Source: Ailurus styani (Eukaryota > Chordata > Mammalia > Carnivora > Ailuridae). Taken from it: 64,000 nt of DNA. The stretch is from NCBI GenBank assembly GCA_002007465.1, contig LNAC01000736.1, positions 126,346 through 190,345 on the forward strand, written 5' to 3'. The number at the start of each line of letters is the position of its first letter. Positions within the stretch are counted from its first letter, which is position 1. Both the position numbers and the translations under genes were made by a program. Shown piece after piece: positions 11,010 through 22,205 of the stretch. Under the pieces are notes generated by a model, which made no database searches, was not told the origin of the DNA, and saw nothing but the letters and a program-made list of their open reading frames with translations.

Positions 11010-11218
11010 AGGGCTGACTCTGGACTCAAGCTGGTGTATGTTTCAATCCTGCTTCTGTATGCTCTGGTGCTGTGACCTTGGGTGAGTAAATTCCCTCCAT
11101 GTGCTTCTGCTTTTCTGTCTGTTACATGGAGGTGACAACAGCACCTTCCTCTCAGGGTGGACATGAAGGATGGAAGGCACTTAGCACGGGGCCTGGCATA
11201 CAGAAGTTACTGCCTTCA
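11010..11218 (+). repeat. MIR SINE
   Basis: 'gctgactctggactcaagct', 'gctgtgaccttgggtgagta', 'acatggaggtgacaacagca', and 'gcacttagcacggggcctgg' then 'catacagaagttactg' follow the full MIR order on the plus strand. Confidence 0.8.
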
Positions 11219-11255
11219 GGTTTTACAGTAAAAGTGTTATTTCCAACTGAAAGTA

Positions 11256-11459
11256 TTTTTTTTAAAGATTGATTTATTTGAGAGAGAGAGAAAGGGTGTA
11301 TGCAGGCGTGTGTGGTAGAGGAGAGGGAGAGAAAATCTCAAGCAGACTCCCTGCTGAGCACGGAGCCCAACAAGGGGCTTGATCCCATGACCCTGAGATC
11401 ATGACCTGAGCCAAAACCAAGAGCCGGATGCCTAACAGACTGAGCCACCCAGGTGCCCC
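11256..11459 (-). mobile_element. Older SINEC copy
   Basis: Reverse copy with AAAGATTGATTTATTTGAGA, CAAGCAGACTCCCTGCTGAG, GGGCTTGATCCCATGACCCT and head GAGCCACCCAGGTGCCCC. The ACCAAGAGCCGGATGCCTAA segment marks the older subfamily. The target duplication is degraded (TGAAAGTATT on the left, TTGAAGTATT on the right). Confidence 0.93.
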
Positions 11460-11597
11460 TCTAATTTGAAGTATTAAAAAAGTACTTGGTAGTGTTAGAA
11501 AATCATTTCCCTGGTCAAGTCATTATTTTCAAAACACGTGGAAATTCTAGATGTCCTTGTTAAAAAAAATGCATGAAAACAGAAACTGTATTTACAA
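11460..11597. other. Short unique stretch upstream of the L1
   Basis: AT-rich. I see nothing in it. Confidence 0.5.
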
Positions 11598-12005
11598 AAA
11601 ATCTTTCTGGGATTTTGAGAGGCATTAAATCTGCTTGGCAATTTGGGGGATAACTGACATCTTTACTAAACTGAGTTTTTCAGTTTATTAATATGATATG
11701 TCTCTCCATTTATTTAGATCATCCCAGATTTCTTTGTCAGAGTTTTACAGTTTTCAGAATATAAGGCCTATATGTATTTTGTTAGCTTCACCCTTAAGTA
11801 TTTTGTTTTTTTAGCCATTGTGAATAATAGTGGATTTTTAATTTTCCATGCACTCATTATTGCACTCATTATTAGTATATAGAAATATAATTAACTTTTA
11901 TATGTTGATCTTGTACCTTGCAACCTGGCTCAATCTGTTTTTTAATTTTTTTTTAATTTTTGGTAGACCCTTGATACCTTCCAAGTAGACAATCATGTCA
12001 GACAA
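11598..12005 (-). mobile_element. Old L1, inverted 5' segment (ORF2 region, antisense)
   Basis: The plus strand reads the antisense of L1 ORF2: 'gggattttgagaggcattaa', 'tgatatgtctctccatttat', 'tcagagttttacagttttca', 'agtatatagaaatataatta', 'gatcttgtaccttgcaacct'. In L1 this block lies directly upstream of the part that starts the sense segment at about 12100. The join is that of a 5'-inverted L1. Many stops and frameshifts; not coding. Confidence 0.75.
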
Positions 12006-13438
12006 TATAGACAACAAAGAAGAAGCAGGTAGAAGCAAAGTAGGTTAAATGAAACTTAGTGCAAGGGAGGAAGAGTATCGAGCAAAACCTCCTATCAGTT
12101 ACATGCAAACACACACAGGATTCTTTTAAAACTTATATGGAAGGGCAAAGGAACTATAAGAGGTAAAATAATTTTGAAAAAGAATATAGTGGGAGGAATC
12201 ACTGTCCTTATTTTTAAGACTTATCAAATAGCGACAGTAATAAAGACTGTGTGATACTGTGGAGGACAGACATACAGATCAATGGAACAGAACAAGAACC
12301 CAAATATAGTGCCAGTATTCTCACACACAAGTACAGTCAGCTTATTTTGACAAAGGTTCCAAAGCGATTCAATGAAGGAAGATCTTTTCAACAAATGGTG
12401 CTGGAGCAACAGGACATCTATAGGCCAAAATATGAATCTGGACCTAAACTTCATACCTTATGTAAAAATTCAGGAAGGATCACAGATTTATTTGGAAGAC
12501 ATAAAACTAGAGAATTTTAAGGACACAATACGGGAGAAAATCTTTGGGATTCTGGGATTTGGTGAAAGGTTCTTAGATAGGACAACAAAAGTATGATCCA
12601 AAAAAGAAAAAAAATAGATAAATTGGATTTACCAAAACTAAAAAACTTTTGCTCTGTGAAAGACCCTGTTACGAGGATTAAAAGATAAGCCACAGACTGA
12701 AAATACTTGCAAAATACGTATCTGACAAAGGACTCATATCTAGAACATATAAATAATTCAAAACTCAACTTTAAAAAAACAGTCCAACTGGAAAATGTGC
12801 AAAAGATATGAAGAAACAGTTCAACAAAGAGGGCATATAATAGGCAGACAAACATGTGAAAAAGATGTTTCACATCCCTGACAATTAAGATGACAAAGAG
12901 TTCTCTCTTCACACTTGTTATAGCAACTAAGATAAAAAAGTGACACCACCAAGGTCATGCTGGTAAGTATATAGAGAAACTGGATCACTGTATGCATTAG
13001 TGGGAATATTATGTGGTAGAGACACTCTGGAAAACAGTTTGACAGGTTTTTGTTTGTTTGTTTTGTTTTGTTTTGTTTTTAAAAAGCTAAGTGTAAACTT
13101 ACATAGAACCCGGGAACTGTACTCCTGGGCATTTATTCCAGGGGAATGAAAACCAAATCCACATAAGACTTATCCACATTTGTTCACAGTAGCTTAATTT
13201 GTAATAGTCAAAAAGTCCCTTAATGAGTGAATGGTTAATTAAACTTCAGCATATCCATACCATGGAATGCTAGTCAGAAATCACAAAGAACTAGTGATCC
13301 ATGCAATGAGTTGGATGGATCTCAAAGGCATTATGCTGAGTGAAGAAAGCTAATATCCAAAAGCTATATACTGAATGATTCCATTTATGTAACATTCTCA
13401 AAGTTACATAACTACAGAGATTAAGAACACATACATGG

Positions 13439-13623
13439 GGGGCACCTGGGTGGCTCAGTGGGTTAAGCCTCTGCCTTCGGCTCAGGTCATGATCTCAGGG
13501 TCCTGGGATCAAGCCCCACATCAGGCTCTCTGCTCAGCTTCCCCCTCTCCCTCTGCCTGCCTCTCTGCCTACTTGTGGTCTCTTTCTCTCTGTCAAATAA
13601 ATAAAATCTTAAAAAAAAAAAAA
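13439..13623 (+). mobile_element. Young SINEC inserted in the L1 3' region
   Basis: Head GGCACCTGGGTGGCTCAGTG with GTTAAGCCTCTGCCTTCGGC, tail AAATAAATAAAATCTT plus A. The perfect 16-bp target duplication AAGAACACATACATGG is at 13423-13438 and 13624-13639. A short internal deletion removes the GGGGAGCCTG segment after GCTCAG. The L1 resumes directly after the right duplication, so this is a nested insertion. Confidence 0.96.
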
Positions 13624-13656
13624 AAGAACACATACATGGTTGTCAAGGGTGAGGGA

Positions 13657-13660
<4 letters not shown>

Positions 13661-13699
<39 letters not shown>
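13661..13699. repeat. (TG)n microsatellite
   Basis: Uninterrupted TG dinucleotide run of 39 bases inside the L1 3' UTR. Long pure runs such as this are usually length-polymorphic. The antisense frame with poly-TH codons is an artefact. Confidence 0.97.
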
Positions 13700-13701
<2 letters not shown>

Positions 13702-13969
13702 GGGAGTATGGAAAGGGAGACCATGGTGATACAGAACAGTATCTTGATTGTGGCGGTTATGTGAACCTACACACATGCTAAAGTAAAATATACATGTCAT
13801 TACACATACACATTGTCACAATGTCCATTTCCTGGCTTTGATACTGCACTATATCATGTGAAATGACCATGGGAGTGGGGGGTTGCTGGGAGACAGTATA
13901 CGGCATTTCTGTTATCTTTGTAAATTCCTATGAATCTATAATGTCAGACTAAAAAGTGGAAAAAAAAAA

Positions 13970-15999
13970 GCTTCGCTCAGCATGTGGGGGGAACACACAA
14001 TCTGTTCCCCAAATAAATGAACAATTACTATTTTAAAGAGAACACAGATTAAAAAAATAACAGGTCAAACCATAACAGAAATGAATATGTTTTTCAGATT
14101 AGGACACATTTTATATGGAGAAATAATCTTTAACATTTCTCATATTTTCATACTGAAAAAACAACCTAAGACTCAAACTTTGGCCTCAAAAGCATAAAGA
14201 TGGGACTGTATTTTCTAAGTTGTTATGAGGTTCTAAAATGAAACATAGTTTTGAAAAAAAAGTGTCTTTTCCTTTTAACGGTTCAGATTCTGGCATGGAT
14301 TGAAATATGTTATTAAAATAGTACTGAAGACAATAAGGCATTAACATATGAACTTACTCATGCTTAGGAAGATATCAAGTTGGAAGCATATGAGTTTAGA
14401 ATTAAAAAAAAAAGTTAATACATTCATAGTGTTCTCTGAAATTGTTTCTCAAAACTATTTTCAAGGAAAAATTCCATATAATTCGAATGGAACAATTCTA
14501 GAATTTCAATGATTTCCTACTCCAGATTGAAGTGCTTTAAACTTATTTTAATAAGAAATTAAAAAGAAAAAAAATAGCATCAAAGAAAAGAGATTTGGGG
14601 CAGAACTGACTTCTTGGTCTACCAAACTTAAAAGGAATGAATCATTTTTTCTTTTTAAATTCCCCAGTTCCTGTGTAACTAACTTAGAAGAACAGGATTC
14701 AGTGATCTCATATTTGACATTTCCTAAGTTTTCCTCATTCAGTCTCTATTTTAAATGACCATTCTAACAGAGATGTACGTAAAGTCAGAAGCAAAGCTTT
14801 AAAAACCCATGCTTTGCAAATTTAAGTTCTGTTCAAGTATGGAAAGCTGGTTCTAGAATTGGTGATGCAAAAAAGGCAATTTTCCTACCTTCTGGCATAT
14901 CTCAAAATGTCCCAGGCCAGTTTCAGGTGTCTTCCCCTTCTTGCCTTTGCCTACCTTTACACGTGTCACTAGGGTGCAGGCTATTATTTCTGGGATTGAA
15001 AGAGTGCAAGCAAAGATCATGAACAAAGTTAGGTGTGCAGCGTAATATGGAATCCCAATTTCTACAACTAGCTAGTCTATGAGATCTGTCTGGCTTTGGG
15101 AATGCAGGTTTTTTGGTAGATAGTGCAACCCAAGAAGGAATCCATTAGAACTTTTCTAAGCAATGGTCCATTATGCTTTGCTATCAAGAAAGCTGAGAGT
15201 TTCACAGTAGATTTTATCATCAGAAGGGACTTAAGAGACCCATCTGGTCCAACTCATTTTATTTCCGGATGACTGAATATCCTAATTCACATAGTATTGA
15301 AGGTTCTGCCAGTATATGGACAGTGTCTAATCTGCAGAGTAGAGATCAAGCCTAATTATTAGACCTAGTGGCTAAGAAGATGTTCCTTGGGAACCCTGTC
15401 TTCCCTTTTAGAGCTGAATATTTCCACTATTGTCTTCTATATATCAACAGTCTTCTTAAATAACCAGGGATCCTCTCCACAGAATAAGATGTGAAAAAAG
15501 ATAAAAGAGAAAATAAGGCAGATTAGCAGCGATATAAAAGAGCATATCAAATTAAAAAGACCTCTTTCCTACGTGGATATCATAACCTCCTCAAGAATCA
15601 GAAGAACACATTTTCTATATAAATAGAACAAAACTGAATCTGTCACAAATACTATTAATTAACTTAGAAATCTGCTTTTATTCTGTCTTCCAAAGCAAGT
15701 CTGTATAGCAAGAAATGGTATGGCGGAGTCTACAATCAGGACAGCTATGGAAACAAGTCTGGTGCAGCTGACAAGTTCTTTCTCAATTGATCTTTAAAAA
15801 GCACAAGTCATGTTAATTAAATAATTTATAATTAGTATCACTGTATAAAATCTTTACCCTGTCATGTTGATATGTTACAGAATTTAGCATTTTCTGCACA
15901 ATGGCTTCTAAAGATGGAAGCATCATATGGAGAATATAGCTAGCAACTGCTATAATTTGAATAATGTGAAATATATATAAAGAAAGTGGAGAAGAAATC
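13970..15999. other. AT-rich non-coding stretch
   Basis: No gene or confidently named repeat over about 2 kb. At 15208-15270, 'cagaagggacttaagagacc' then 'catctggtccaactcatttt' resembles a widespread old mammalian repeat block ('agggaccttagagatcatct' type) whose family I cannot name with certainty. Confidence 0.45.
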
Positions 16000-17754
16000 C
16001 CAAATGTTACTTTTGGTTCAAAATGGCAGCCAGGCTTCTTTTGTCTCCATTCCCCACATCTTGTTAAAATGACCATAAAATAATAAAAATGGTAAAAAGA
16101 GCAAGAGAGACCCAAAGCAGAGAGATGAGTAGTAGCTAACTTAATGGGGGCAGTGGAAATGGCATCTAAGTGTGTGCTGGAAGATCACAGTGACAAGGGA
16201 GTGGATTTTCATGGCAACATCCCCAAAGATGCAAGACCCTGGCACAGGACAGGTCCAGAGTGGGGGGCTAGAAAGCAGGCTGAAAATACAGAGCCTGTGA
16301 AGTTCCAAACACAGTACCGGTGCGTCCCTGAGCCTCCCCACACCATGACAGGGAACGGACAAGACCCCACTGCACCTTGGCGAGCACCCACAAGACTGAC
16401 TTTACAGCGAAGGTGCCAAGTGGTGGGGTCTTTGTCTCACTTCCTCTGCCAAGCTGTTCATGCCAGCAGCCAGATACAGGATGCTTTCTGGGAAGGACTG
16501 TTTATTCCCTTGGAAGAAACTGATCAGTCCAGGTGCGTGTGTGTGCGCACACACACACACGCACCTGGGCAGTGGGAAAGGTGCACCTCCGGAAGTTTAG
16601 GGGTTCCAATTTGGAGAAAGCTGGATTTGGATAGGATTCAATACAGTGCATTTTGCCATCCACAGCTCTTGCCTTCTCACACTGAGATACTGATCAGATT
16701 CTCAGCAACTCCCTTTTAAGTGGTAATGGGCAGTCAAGTCTCAAACATGAAAGCCAGAGACTGGAATAATCAAACAGAAAAAAGGAACCTGGAGGAAAAC
16801 AAGGTATTCAGAGGACATTTGAAGAAAACTTCAAAAGGCCTAGGAAATTGTCTAGAGAAATAAGTAAAGCTATTGCAGCCCTAAAATAAAAACCAAATGC
16901 TCCTTAATAATAAAAAAAGGCAAAAAATAAGAGTTGGAAATTGAATATTTAACCAAAATAAAGATTCCATAGGAGGATTTGAAGGAAAATCAAGGAACTC
17001 TCCCAGAACGTAGAGCAAAAAACAAACAAACAACAAAGTTAGGAAATAGCTATGAAAAAAGTGATAAAAATGAGACACTCTATCCAGAAGGTCTAGTAAT
17101 ATTACTGAATCTAGTAATAAATATTCTAGGCAAAGAGAATAGAGATTAAGGCAGGGAGAAACTATTTAAGAAATAATACTAAAAAAATAAATTAGTCATG
17201 GAGGGACACAGGTATCCAGAGCCAGGAAGAGCAGTCCAAAGAACAAAGAAAAAAGGAAAAAAAGAATAAAGAAACAAATAATCCACAGTAAGTCACATCA
17301 CTGTGAAATCTCAGAACATCAGGATAAACAGAAGATCTTTTTTAAAAAGCTTCGAGAGAAAACCAGGACACATACAGGAACCAGAATGGCACAGTACTTC
17401 TTAAGAGCATTCCAGAAAACACCGGCGCCATGTCTTTAAAATTGAGGGAAAAAGCTCGTTTAACCTATAGTCCTATGCCCAGGCCATTCTACTTCAAGCA
17501 CAGAAGAGAATAAAGACACGTTTTAGGCATGCAGGGATTCAGAAGTACACCTCCCAGGCAAACTTTATTTAGGGAACTCATAGATGGTGTGCTTTGTCAG
17601 ACGGGAGAATAAACCTAGAAAGGAAAAACAACAGGAACCCAAGAAAAGCGAAGATCTCCCAAGCCCTGCTCCCTCCCACCCCACCCCCCCCCTGCTGGAC
17701 CGTACATCCGCCCTTGCCGTCCAGCAGACACAAACAGAGGGGGGACCTGGGGGG
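16000..17754 (+). mobile_element. Ancient L1/HAL1-like LINE, interrupted by the gap
   Basis: From about 17080 the sequence follows a known old L1/HAL1 block: 'catcactgtgaaatctcaga', 'acatcaggataaacagaaga', 'agcttcgagagaaaaccagg', 'atgtctttaaaattgaggga', 'cacagaagagaataaagaca', 'ggcatgcagggattcagaag'. The part at 16000-17080 is A-rich and compatible with the same element, but less certain. The 191-codon frame at 16144-16719 lies in this less certain part and has no recognised domain. Confidence 0.65.
16529..16568. repeat. Perfect inverted repeat with alternating purine-pyrimidine
   Basis: The 17-bp arms CCAGGTGCGTGTGTGTG (16529-16545) and CACACACACGCACCTGG (16552-16568) are exact reverse complements with a 6-base spacer, CGCACA. 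The centre is alternating GT/GC/AC, which favours Z-DNA, and the arms can form a cruciform or RNA hairpin. Confidence 0.93.
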
Positions 17755-17963
17755 NNNNNNNNNNNNNNNNNNNNNNNNNNNNNNNNNNNNNNNNNNNNNN
17801 NNNNNNNNNNNNNNNNNNNNNNNNNNNNNNNNNNNNNNNNNNNNNNNNNNNNNNNNNNNNNNNNNNNNNNNNNNNNNNNNNNNNNNNNNNNNNNNNNNNN
17901 NNNNNNNNNNNNNNNNNNNNNNNNNNNNNNNNNNNNNNNNNNNNNNNNNNNNNNNNNNNNNNN
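17755..17963. other. Assembly gap (209 N)
   Basis: A run of 209 undetermined bases, flanked on the left by C-rich and G-rich sequence (CCCACCCCCCCCCTG, then GGGGGGACCTGGGGGG), which may explain the sequencing failure. Frames crossing it are meaningless. Confidence 1.
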
Positions 17964-18720
17964 CCTGCCAAGGGCCAAGGGAGGTTCTAGCATTGTGTTG
18001 AGAAGTCAGGGCCACAGCAGCTGTGGGGTAGCTTAGAGAGTAACTGGCCTGAAGATGACCCTGGGGGATAAAGAGCCCCAGGAAGAAGGCGTGTTTGAGT
18101 ATTTGTGAAATAGTATTCAAAGGCATATGGCAGAAATGTTGGAAAGTTTGGGAAAAGATTCTCTAGGTGTATCAGGAAATAAGGTGTTAAGACAAAAGGA
18201 GGCCACGAATAACTCTATGAAACAGGACAGTTTTCTAAAAGAAAGGAGGTGGGCTTCTAGTATATGAACTACGTAGGATGTGTAGCTATATTATAGTTTA
18301 TAATCAAATTAACTTACAAATAAACTATGAGGACTCCAACCTTAATATAGTTTCTGCTGTCTGGCATATTCCCTGGGCAATTCATGAAAAAAAGAAACAA
18401 TAAAAAAATGAGTTTAAATCATTACTGCATCACATCTGCTTATAGCCTAGATTAAATTTTTTACATGTAATACTCTCAAAATGGAGCATTCTCTGATGGA
18501 TGTCTGGAGTCTGGGACCTGATATTGACTGAAATCCAAACAACCTTTCCTTACTTGGCAGAACCCTACCAGACTTCTCAGATCCACATCACAGTAAACGG
18601 AAGATTTTGCTACACTGTTATATCTGTGAGAGGACTGAACCCACCGTGCACGCACATGGTCAAAGGAGATCGATGATCTTCCAGTGTCCTCACCCGGCCT
18701 CTGCTCAAATGGCCTCAGAC
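17964..18720. other. Non-coding stretch after the gap
   Basis: The first 150-300 bp may be the 3' end of the LINE that enters the gap. I recognise no landmark strongly enough to say so. The rest is AT-rich and unique. Confidence 0.4.
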
Positions 18721-18724
18721 CAGC

Positions 18725-18905
18725 AGCCACACCATCACTCCCCAACCTATTAAACGCTTATTTTTCTGCAGAAGGCTGCCCCTACCTGAAATCTTACTTG
18801 TCTTTCTCCCGCACCAGAATGTCATCCCCATGAGAACATCAGAGCACCTGTTACTCGCTTCCGTATCCCCAGGGAGCAGCATGAGTATTCGAGGGATTGA
18901 AGGAG
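18725..18905 (+). repeat. L2 3' end fragment
   Basis: 'ttacttgtctttctcccgca', 'gaatgtcatccccatgagaa' and 'cttccgtatccccagggagc' follow the L2 3' UTR order ('tgtaagctccatgagggcag', 'gctgtatccccagcgcctag'). Heavily diverged. Confidence 0.45.
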
Positions 18906-19850
18906 CAAAGGGTAAGGGAGGAGAGAAGCATGTTCCTCATATGCCTCCAAAGCAGCTTCCTCTGAGCATCCCCTAAACCAGTGCTTCTCAGGGGGCACAC
19001 CCTGAATCGCCGACCCTTAAACTCCACCCCAGGTGGACACTGGCCAGACAGGTGAGGGGTGTGTCTGTTGAACAAGGTTCGCAGTGGATTCTGAGTCCAG
19101 TCACCCCTCTGGGATTTTAAGTCACTACCCCCCTCTTCTCCCAGTCTCATGGCTTGGTTACATCCATTCTTGTTTCCTCACCGTGGGAACTTCATGGATC
19201 CCAGAGGCATCTTCTCAAAATGCTAGATTGTTTATAACATAGCTTTTGGGCAGATAAATCCAAACCTCAACAGTATGGGCGAGGTATTCCCTCCCTCTGA
19301 GTTTCAGAACAGCTCCTTTGATGTGGATTATCCTTATCTACAGCAAAGGGGCTGCTGCTTTGGGATGGGATCCAGAAGGCTATAAGCTAGTATTCTGATA
19401 CAAAAATAAACTACAGAGAAAAGAAGTTCACTTGTTGAAATATAAGAGGTACTCTCTGAGGTATCCTGCCCAGAATGTCTCCTGGTTAGATAACAGGTAT
19501 CAGTGGGGCTGTTCTCTTATTCCTACATCCCCCATCATTCTTCAGTTGTTAGGGCATTCCACACAAGAAAAGCTAGATCAGGAAGATCAAAAGGTAAACA
19601 CCCAGAAAAGTGATTTCCCAAAGCAATCTCAATAAGAAAGCGATGTGGTATGTACAGGGTGTCCCACATAATGATAAATATTTATGAGCAAATGCATTTT
19701 GCCTATCTTCTCTAAATATGCTTAGGCTATGTGCATTTCTTGAGCCCTCATTCAATCAGAAATCACATATCCTTGCAGAAGGTACCGTTGGAATCACTGA
19801 GTCCAGGACACAGGGCTGGGAGGCAGGTTGTTTTGCTCACATGTTCAGTG
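18906..19850. other. Unique non-coding stretch
   Basis: No gene was recognised. 'aaccagtgcttctcaggggg' at about 18976 could be the edge of an old hAT-type (MER5-like) element, but the rest does not follow. Confidence 0.4.
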
Positions 19851-19854
19851 ACTG

Positions 19855-20075
19855 TATGAACAGTGACTGAAAGCATGAACTTGGACATCAGACAGATGCT
19901 GGCTTCATTCTGGGCTCTACTGCTTACTGGAGGCATGTCCCTGATGCAGATTATGGCTTTCTTGACAGTAAAGGAATGACACACACCACCTATCCTACCA
20001 GATGGTCACGGTTAAGGACATAACACGTATAAGCACTTAGAACACTGCCAGGCACTGTGAGTGCCAAAGGGCACA
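19855..20075 (+). repeat. MIR SINE
   Basis: 'aagcatgaacttggacatca', 'ctgggctctactgcttactg', then 'aagcacttagaacactgcca' and 'ggcactgtgagtgcc' follow the MIR consensus order. Confidence 0.7.
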
Positions 20076-21602
20076 CCGGTCACAGCCATTAGCCACTCTC
20101 CTTGCACAGGGAAGCCTGAGAAGTGGTACAGTCAAAAGAACGTCCAAGAAAACAGGTCAGTGGGAGGAATTAAACCGTGAGTTGTCTGAATATATGTTAT
20201 GGCGATTGCCACAGAAGGACTACAGGGACCTGCAAGTAAAGTAAAGCATATATTTCATTCGATTTCTCAAAACTTTGCCAATGAGAAGCTGGTTATTTGG
20301 AGTGTTAGATCTTCTTCCTAAAGAGAAATTTAAAAACCACCATTTCCCCAAATCCAGATGACGAGAAAACAAATTAAGACAAAGAAGATCATGCATACTA
20401 ATCTTCTTCAGAGATGCTACCCAATTTTTATTTGCTCCATCCTGAATTTCAGTTCAGCCATCCTGAGACAACGGGCATGGGCGTGGGCACTTATCAGAGT
20501 TTCTTTGGCTATGAGAGGATACTGTTACCCTACTCGTTCAGAAGAATCATGAATAATACTAATTCTGAACGTTTAAAGTAATATATAGGAATAATGTCTG
20601 CAGGCAATGTTAAAATGAGAATCTAAAAATGAGATTATAAGGATGGAAGTACAAATATGGTTGAGTGGTTTTGTAGCTGTAGCATTACTATTATTATTAC
20701 GTGTTTTAAGTAGCAATGGTAAAGAGTTTTCTGCAGTCTGCGCCAAACTAACACCTGAAGTTGTACCTCCAAAAAGGAGGTACTTTCCTAACCATGTTTG
20801 AAAGGTTCAAAGAGGAATTTTTGGAGTTTTTAACCTAAGTTGCATGGAAGGTGTTCACAACAGAAGCTGCTACAGATTCTGTTGTTTTGCAACTGAAAAT
20901 CTGAGTGTGCTGAGCAAAGGCACCCTTCTTAGCTCAGTCGCTATGGAAGCTTTGTAGCATGGCCATCCTTTCCCCACCCCGTGAAGCCTCGCTTAGAAGT
21001 CACCATTGGTACGAAGCTTTCCACTAGCCACTTACCTAGACTTCTCCGCCACTGATCTGATACAGCATTCTGACCTGACATTTGGTCCCCACCATGCTGC
21101 ACAATAATACATGACTGGTTTTGGAATGGGAAGCATCTGAAATCTGAATGCCCTGGAATGTATGGCTAGTTTCCCTTTTCATTGTCAGTAAGACACCAGG
21201 GCTTTCTGGCTCTTGAGACATGAATGATGCTTGCTTCTTGAGTGTATCAACCTGCATTGCCCAGAGTAGCAGAGATTGGCATTTCCCGGACGGTATGTGC
21301 TCATTCAACACATTTATGAAAAGTGATGTCATGGAACAAAGTCAGGAGAGAGAGGAGGAAAGAGAAAAGGAATATATCAAGTTAAGTCTCTTGGGATTAT
21401 GGAAATGGCATTATTATCAATATGGAGATTGATGGTAACTGGGTAAATTTTTTTTTTTTAATTTGAGGTTAATGACATTTGCACACATAGGATATATCTT
21501 TTCTATATCTAAGGATCTCACTCCAGAATCCTTCCGATACTTTTTTGGAGGTCAAGAGATTTCACAGGATTGCCTAAGTGTTTATAAAGCTAGATATACT
21601 TT
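20076..21602. other. Unique non-coding stretch
   Basis: No gene was recognised. A good minus-strand donor (TAG followed by GTAAGTGG) lies at about 21033, but no convincing matching exon was found. Confidence 0.45.
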
Positions 21603-21618
21603 TTGATTTAAATTTTTA

Positions 21619-21824
21619 TTTTTAACTTATTTTTAGATCTTTATTTATTTGAGAGAGAGAAACAGAGAGAATGAGTGGGAGGAGAGTGGGCAGGACAGAA
21701 TTCCAAGCTGACTCCATGCTCAGTGTGGAGCCCGATGCTGGGCTTGATCCCACGACCCCAAGATAACAATCTGAGTCAAAATCAGGAGTCAGACACTTAA
21801 CCGACTGAGCTACCCAGGCGCCCC
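21619..21824 (-). mobile_element. Older SINEC copy
   Basis: Reverse copy: AGATCTTTATTTATTTGAGA, CAAGCTGACTCCATGCTCAG, GGCTTGATCCCACGACCCCA, TCAGACACTTAACCGACTGA, head CCCAGGCGCCCC. A perfect 16-bp target duplication, TTGATTTAAATTTTTA, is at 21603-21618 and 21825-21840. The middle belongs to the older subfamily although the TSD is intact. Confidence 0.95.
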
Positions 21825-22024
21825 TTGATTTAAATTTTTAAAATGCTGTCCTGTATTTAATCTCTTATTTTCTAAAGAAACAGGGAACCTAAGTGTTTAG
21901 TAAGTTTAATGCAGATTAAATAAGGAGATTGAAAAAATGCCTTTTGGTTATAGACTATGTTTATTGATATACATATTCATGAGGTGCCTCATAAATACTA
22001 GTAATGACTACAGAGATGACTGCA

Positions 22025-22205
22025 AGATGGTGCTTACTATGCACCAGGACTGTTCCAAGGTGCTCTATGAATTGGAACAGATGCCCTCCCACGGCAGTTA
22101 GGAGGGTCTCTGCCTATCCTTCAGTTTACAACTAAAGAACCTGAGGCCCTAATGTGTTACCATGATCAAGAATTTGCTCAAGAAAGTGCCCGCCTGACCA
22201 CAGCC
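22025..22205 (-). repeat. MIR or L2 fragment, reverse
   Basis: 'cttactatgcaccaggactg', 'ccaaggtgctctatgaattg', 'ttacaactaaagaacctgag' and 'gatcaagaatttgctcaaga' follow the reverse order of a MIR. Divergence is high. Confidence 0.5.

Larger units (their letters stand above)
12100..13969 (+). mobile_element. Old L1, 3' part: ORF2 C-terminal region, 3' UTR and poly(A)
   Basis: Sense L1 ORF2 landmarks run in order: 'cagatcaatggaacagaaca', 'caacaaatggtgctggagca' (the FNKWCW region near 12385), 'tgacaaaggactcatatcta', 'ccatggaatgctagtcagaa', 'tgatccatgcaatgagttgg'. A 3' UTR and an A tail (13960-13969) follow. The reading frame is broken by several frameshifts and stops, so the frames at 12251-12596 are decayed ORF2 pieces. 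A SINEC (13439-13623) and a TG repeat lie within it. Confidence 0.85.

Noticed and set aside
12251..12596. Open frames with reverse-transcriptase-like residues
   Set aside because: They are decayed pieces of L1 ORF2 in different frames, with stops and frameshifts between them.
16144..16719. 191-codon plus-strand open frame, the longest outside the gap
   Set aside because: It lies in or beside an ancient LINE, includes the TG/CA palindrome, shows no domain or codon-periodic character, and overlaps open minus frames.
17565..18126. Several frames of 118-182 codons around 17.6-18.1 kb
   Set aside because: They exist only because the 209 N bases are read as open codons.
21036..21332. 98-codon minus frame ending at a consensus donor (TAG then GTAAGTGG)
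   Set aside because: The stop codon coincides with the donor and no convincing acceptor defines an exon; coincidence is more likely.
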